NCBI GenBank assembly: GCA_046155815.1
Contig: JBJXFY010000361.1
Coordinates: forward strand, 1 to 5,611
From: JBJXFY01 sp046155815
GTDB lineage: Bacteria > Verrucomicrobiota > Verrucomicrobiia > Limisphaerales > CAIMTB01
Direction of reading: 5' to 3'
DNA: 5,611 nt
Below the pieces are notes generated by a model. It was given only the letters and a program-made list of their open reading frames with translations. It was not told the DNA's origin and did not search any database. A program made the position numbers and the translations under genes. This document shows, in pieces, positions 5,053 through 5,611 of the stretch. Positions within the stretch are counted from its first letter, which is position 1. Every line of letters starts with the position of its first letter.

Positions 5053-5611
5053 GGCCATTTCTGCAAACGATCTCCGCAAGGGGATGGCGATCAGCTACAA
5101 CAGCGACGTGTGCATCGTGCTCGACACGCAGCACCGCACGCCGGGCAATCTCCGCGCCTTCGTGCAGGCCACTCTCCGGAGCATCCGCACCGGAAAGGCT
5201 TCCGACGTCCGTTTCAGCTCGACCGAGAAGGTGGACGTCGTGCCCATGATCACCACCAAGATGGAGTTCAGCTACAAGGATGGCGAGGACTTCGTCTTCT
5301 CTGACCCGCAGACCTTCGAGACGGTCAGCGTCCTCCCCGAGGTGGTCGGCGACGGGAAGAACTACCTGATCGAGAACGCGCCGGTCACCATCACCTTCGT
5401 GGCTGACAAGCCCGTGATCGTCGAGATTCCGCCCAGCGTGGTGCTGACCGTCACGGACGCGCCAGGAGGCATCAAGGGCGATTCCGCCAACAACGTGATG
5501 AAGGCCGTGATCCTTGAGACGGGCATCACCGTGCAGGCCCCGCTGTTCATCAAGAACGGCGAAAAGATCAAGGTGGACACCCGCACCGGGAAGTACATGG
5601 AGCGCGCCTGA
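5051..5611 (+). CDS. efp: Translation elongation factor P
   Basis: EF-P binds ribosomes stalled on consecutive prolines, between the P and E sites, and promotes peptide bond formation. The product is 186 residues, the normal length. Seen: an N-terminal KOW-like domain (about 1-65) starting MAISANDLRKGM, a middle OB domain (about 66-128) with EFSYKDGEDFVFSD, and a C-terminal OB domain with GIKGDSANNVMKA, LFIKNGEKIKVDTRTG and the terminal YMERA. The loop that reaches the tRNA reads HRTPGNLRAF. Its tip is Asn33 where E. coli has the beta-lysylated Lys34 and Pseudomonas the rhamnosylated Arg32, with Arg35 two residues on. It therefore probably acts unmodified or by another modification. The start is the ATG at 5051, chosen because it begins the conserved N-terminus. 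The frame is open upstream but without homologous sequence. No Shine-Dalgarno is visible. It is divergent from the sulfatase-like gene. Confidence 0.97.
   Translation: MAISANDLRKGMAISYNSDVCIVLDTQHRTPGNLRAFVQATLRSIRTGKASDVRFSSTEKVDVVPMITTKMEFSYKDGEDFVFSDPQTFETVSVLPEVVGDGKNYLIENAPVTITFVADKPVIVEIPPSVVLTVTDAPGGIKGDSANNVMKAVILETGITVQAPLFIKNGEKIKVDTRTGKYMERA

Noticed and set aside
3430..5304. Plus-strand open frame of about 624 codons
   Set aside because: It is antisense to the whole sulfatase-like gene and runs out of frame into efp. It has low-complexity composition and no recognisable motif.
5051..5611. Functional link between the dTDP-rhamnose genes and EF-P through EarP-type arginine rhamnosylation
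   Set aside because: EF-P lacks Arg at the modified loop position (Asn33 instead), no earP is in the window, and efp is transcribed the other way.

Overview
The window is GC-rich bacterial chromosomal DNA. I infer a member of the Verrucomicrobia or the wider PVC group. The grounds are a secreted sulfatase-fold protein, an EF-P with a PGN loop, weak or absent Shine-Dalgarno sequences, and short repeat arrays between genes. No rRNA or marker-gene search backs this, so the taxonomy is tentative.

Layout. Positions 2-307 (+) carry the C-terminal end of a glycosyltransferase, probably of the sialyltransferase/polysialyltransferase-like GT-B type. It converges on four genes read on the minus strand. 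Between the convergent ends (308-541) lie a 15/30-bp repeat array, a GC-rich hairpin and an in-frame post-stop extension of rfbB. The minus-strand genes in transcription order are a sulfatase-fold protein (3574-5052), rfbA (2649-3521), an epimerase/reductase of the plant UER1 / RHM-C type (1650-2606), and rfbB (542-1576). Gaps of 52, 42 and 73 bp suggest one transcription unit. efp (5051-5611, +) diverges from the sulfatase-like gene and ends exactly at the window edge.

Function. RfbA makes dTDP-glucose and RfbB converts it to dTDP-4-keto-6-deoxyglucose. The third enzyme carries both the reductase YxxxK and the Cys/Lys pair described for the bifunctional plant 3,5-epimerase/4-reductase. These three genes could therefore make dTDP-L-rhamnose without a separate RfbC, and no rfbC is present here. 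With the upstream glycosyltransferase, this looks like a surface-polysaccharide locus.

The most unusual feature is the sulfatase-fold protein. It keeps the metal-ligand motifs and the overall fold signatures. However, the formylglycine Cys is Thr, and the signature Arg, the Lys and His of GKWHLG and the distal Lys are all replaced. It cannot be a conventional formylglycine sulfatase. EF-P is also noteworthy because its loop tip has Asn where lysine- or arginine-modified EF-Ps carry the modified residue.
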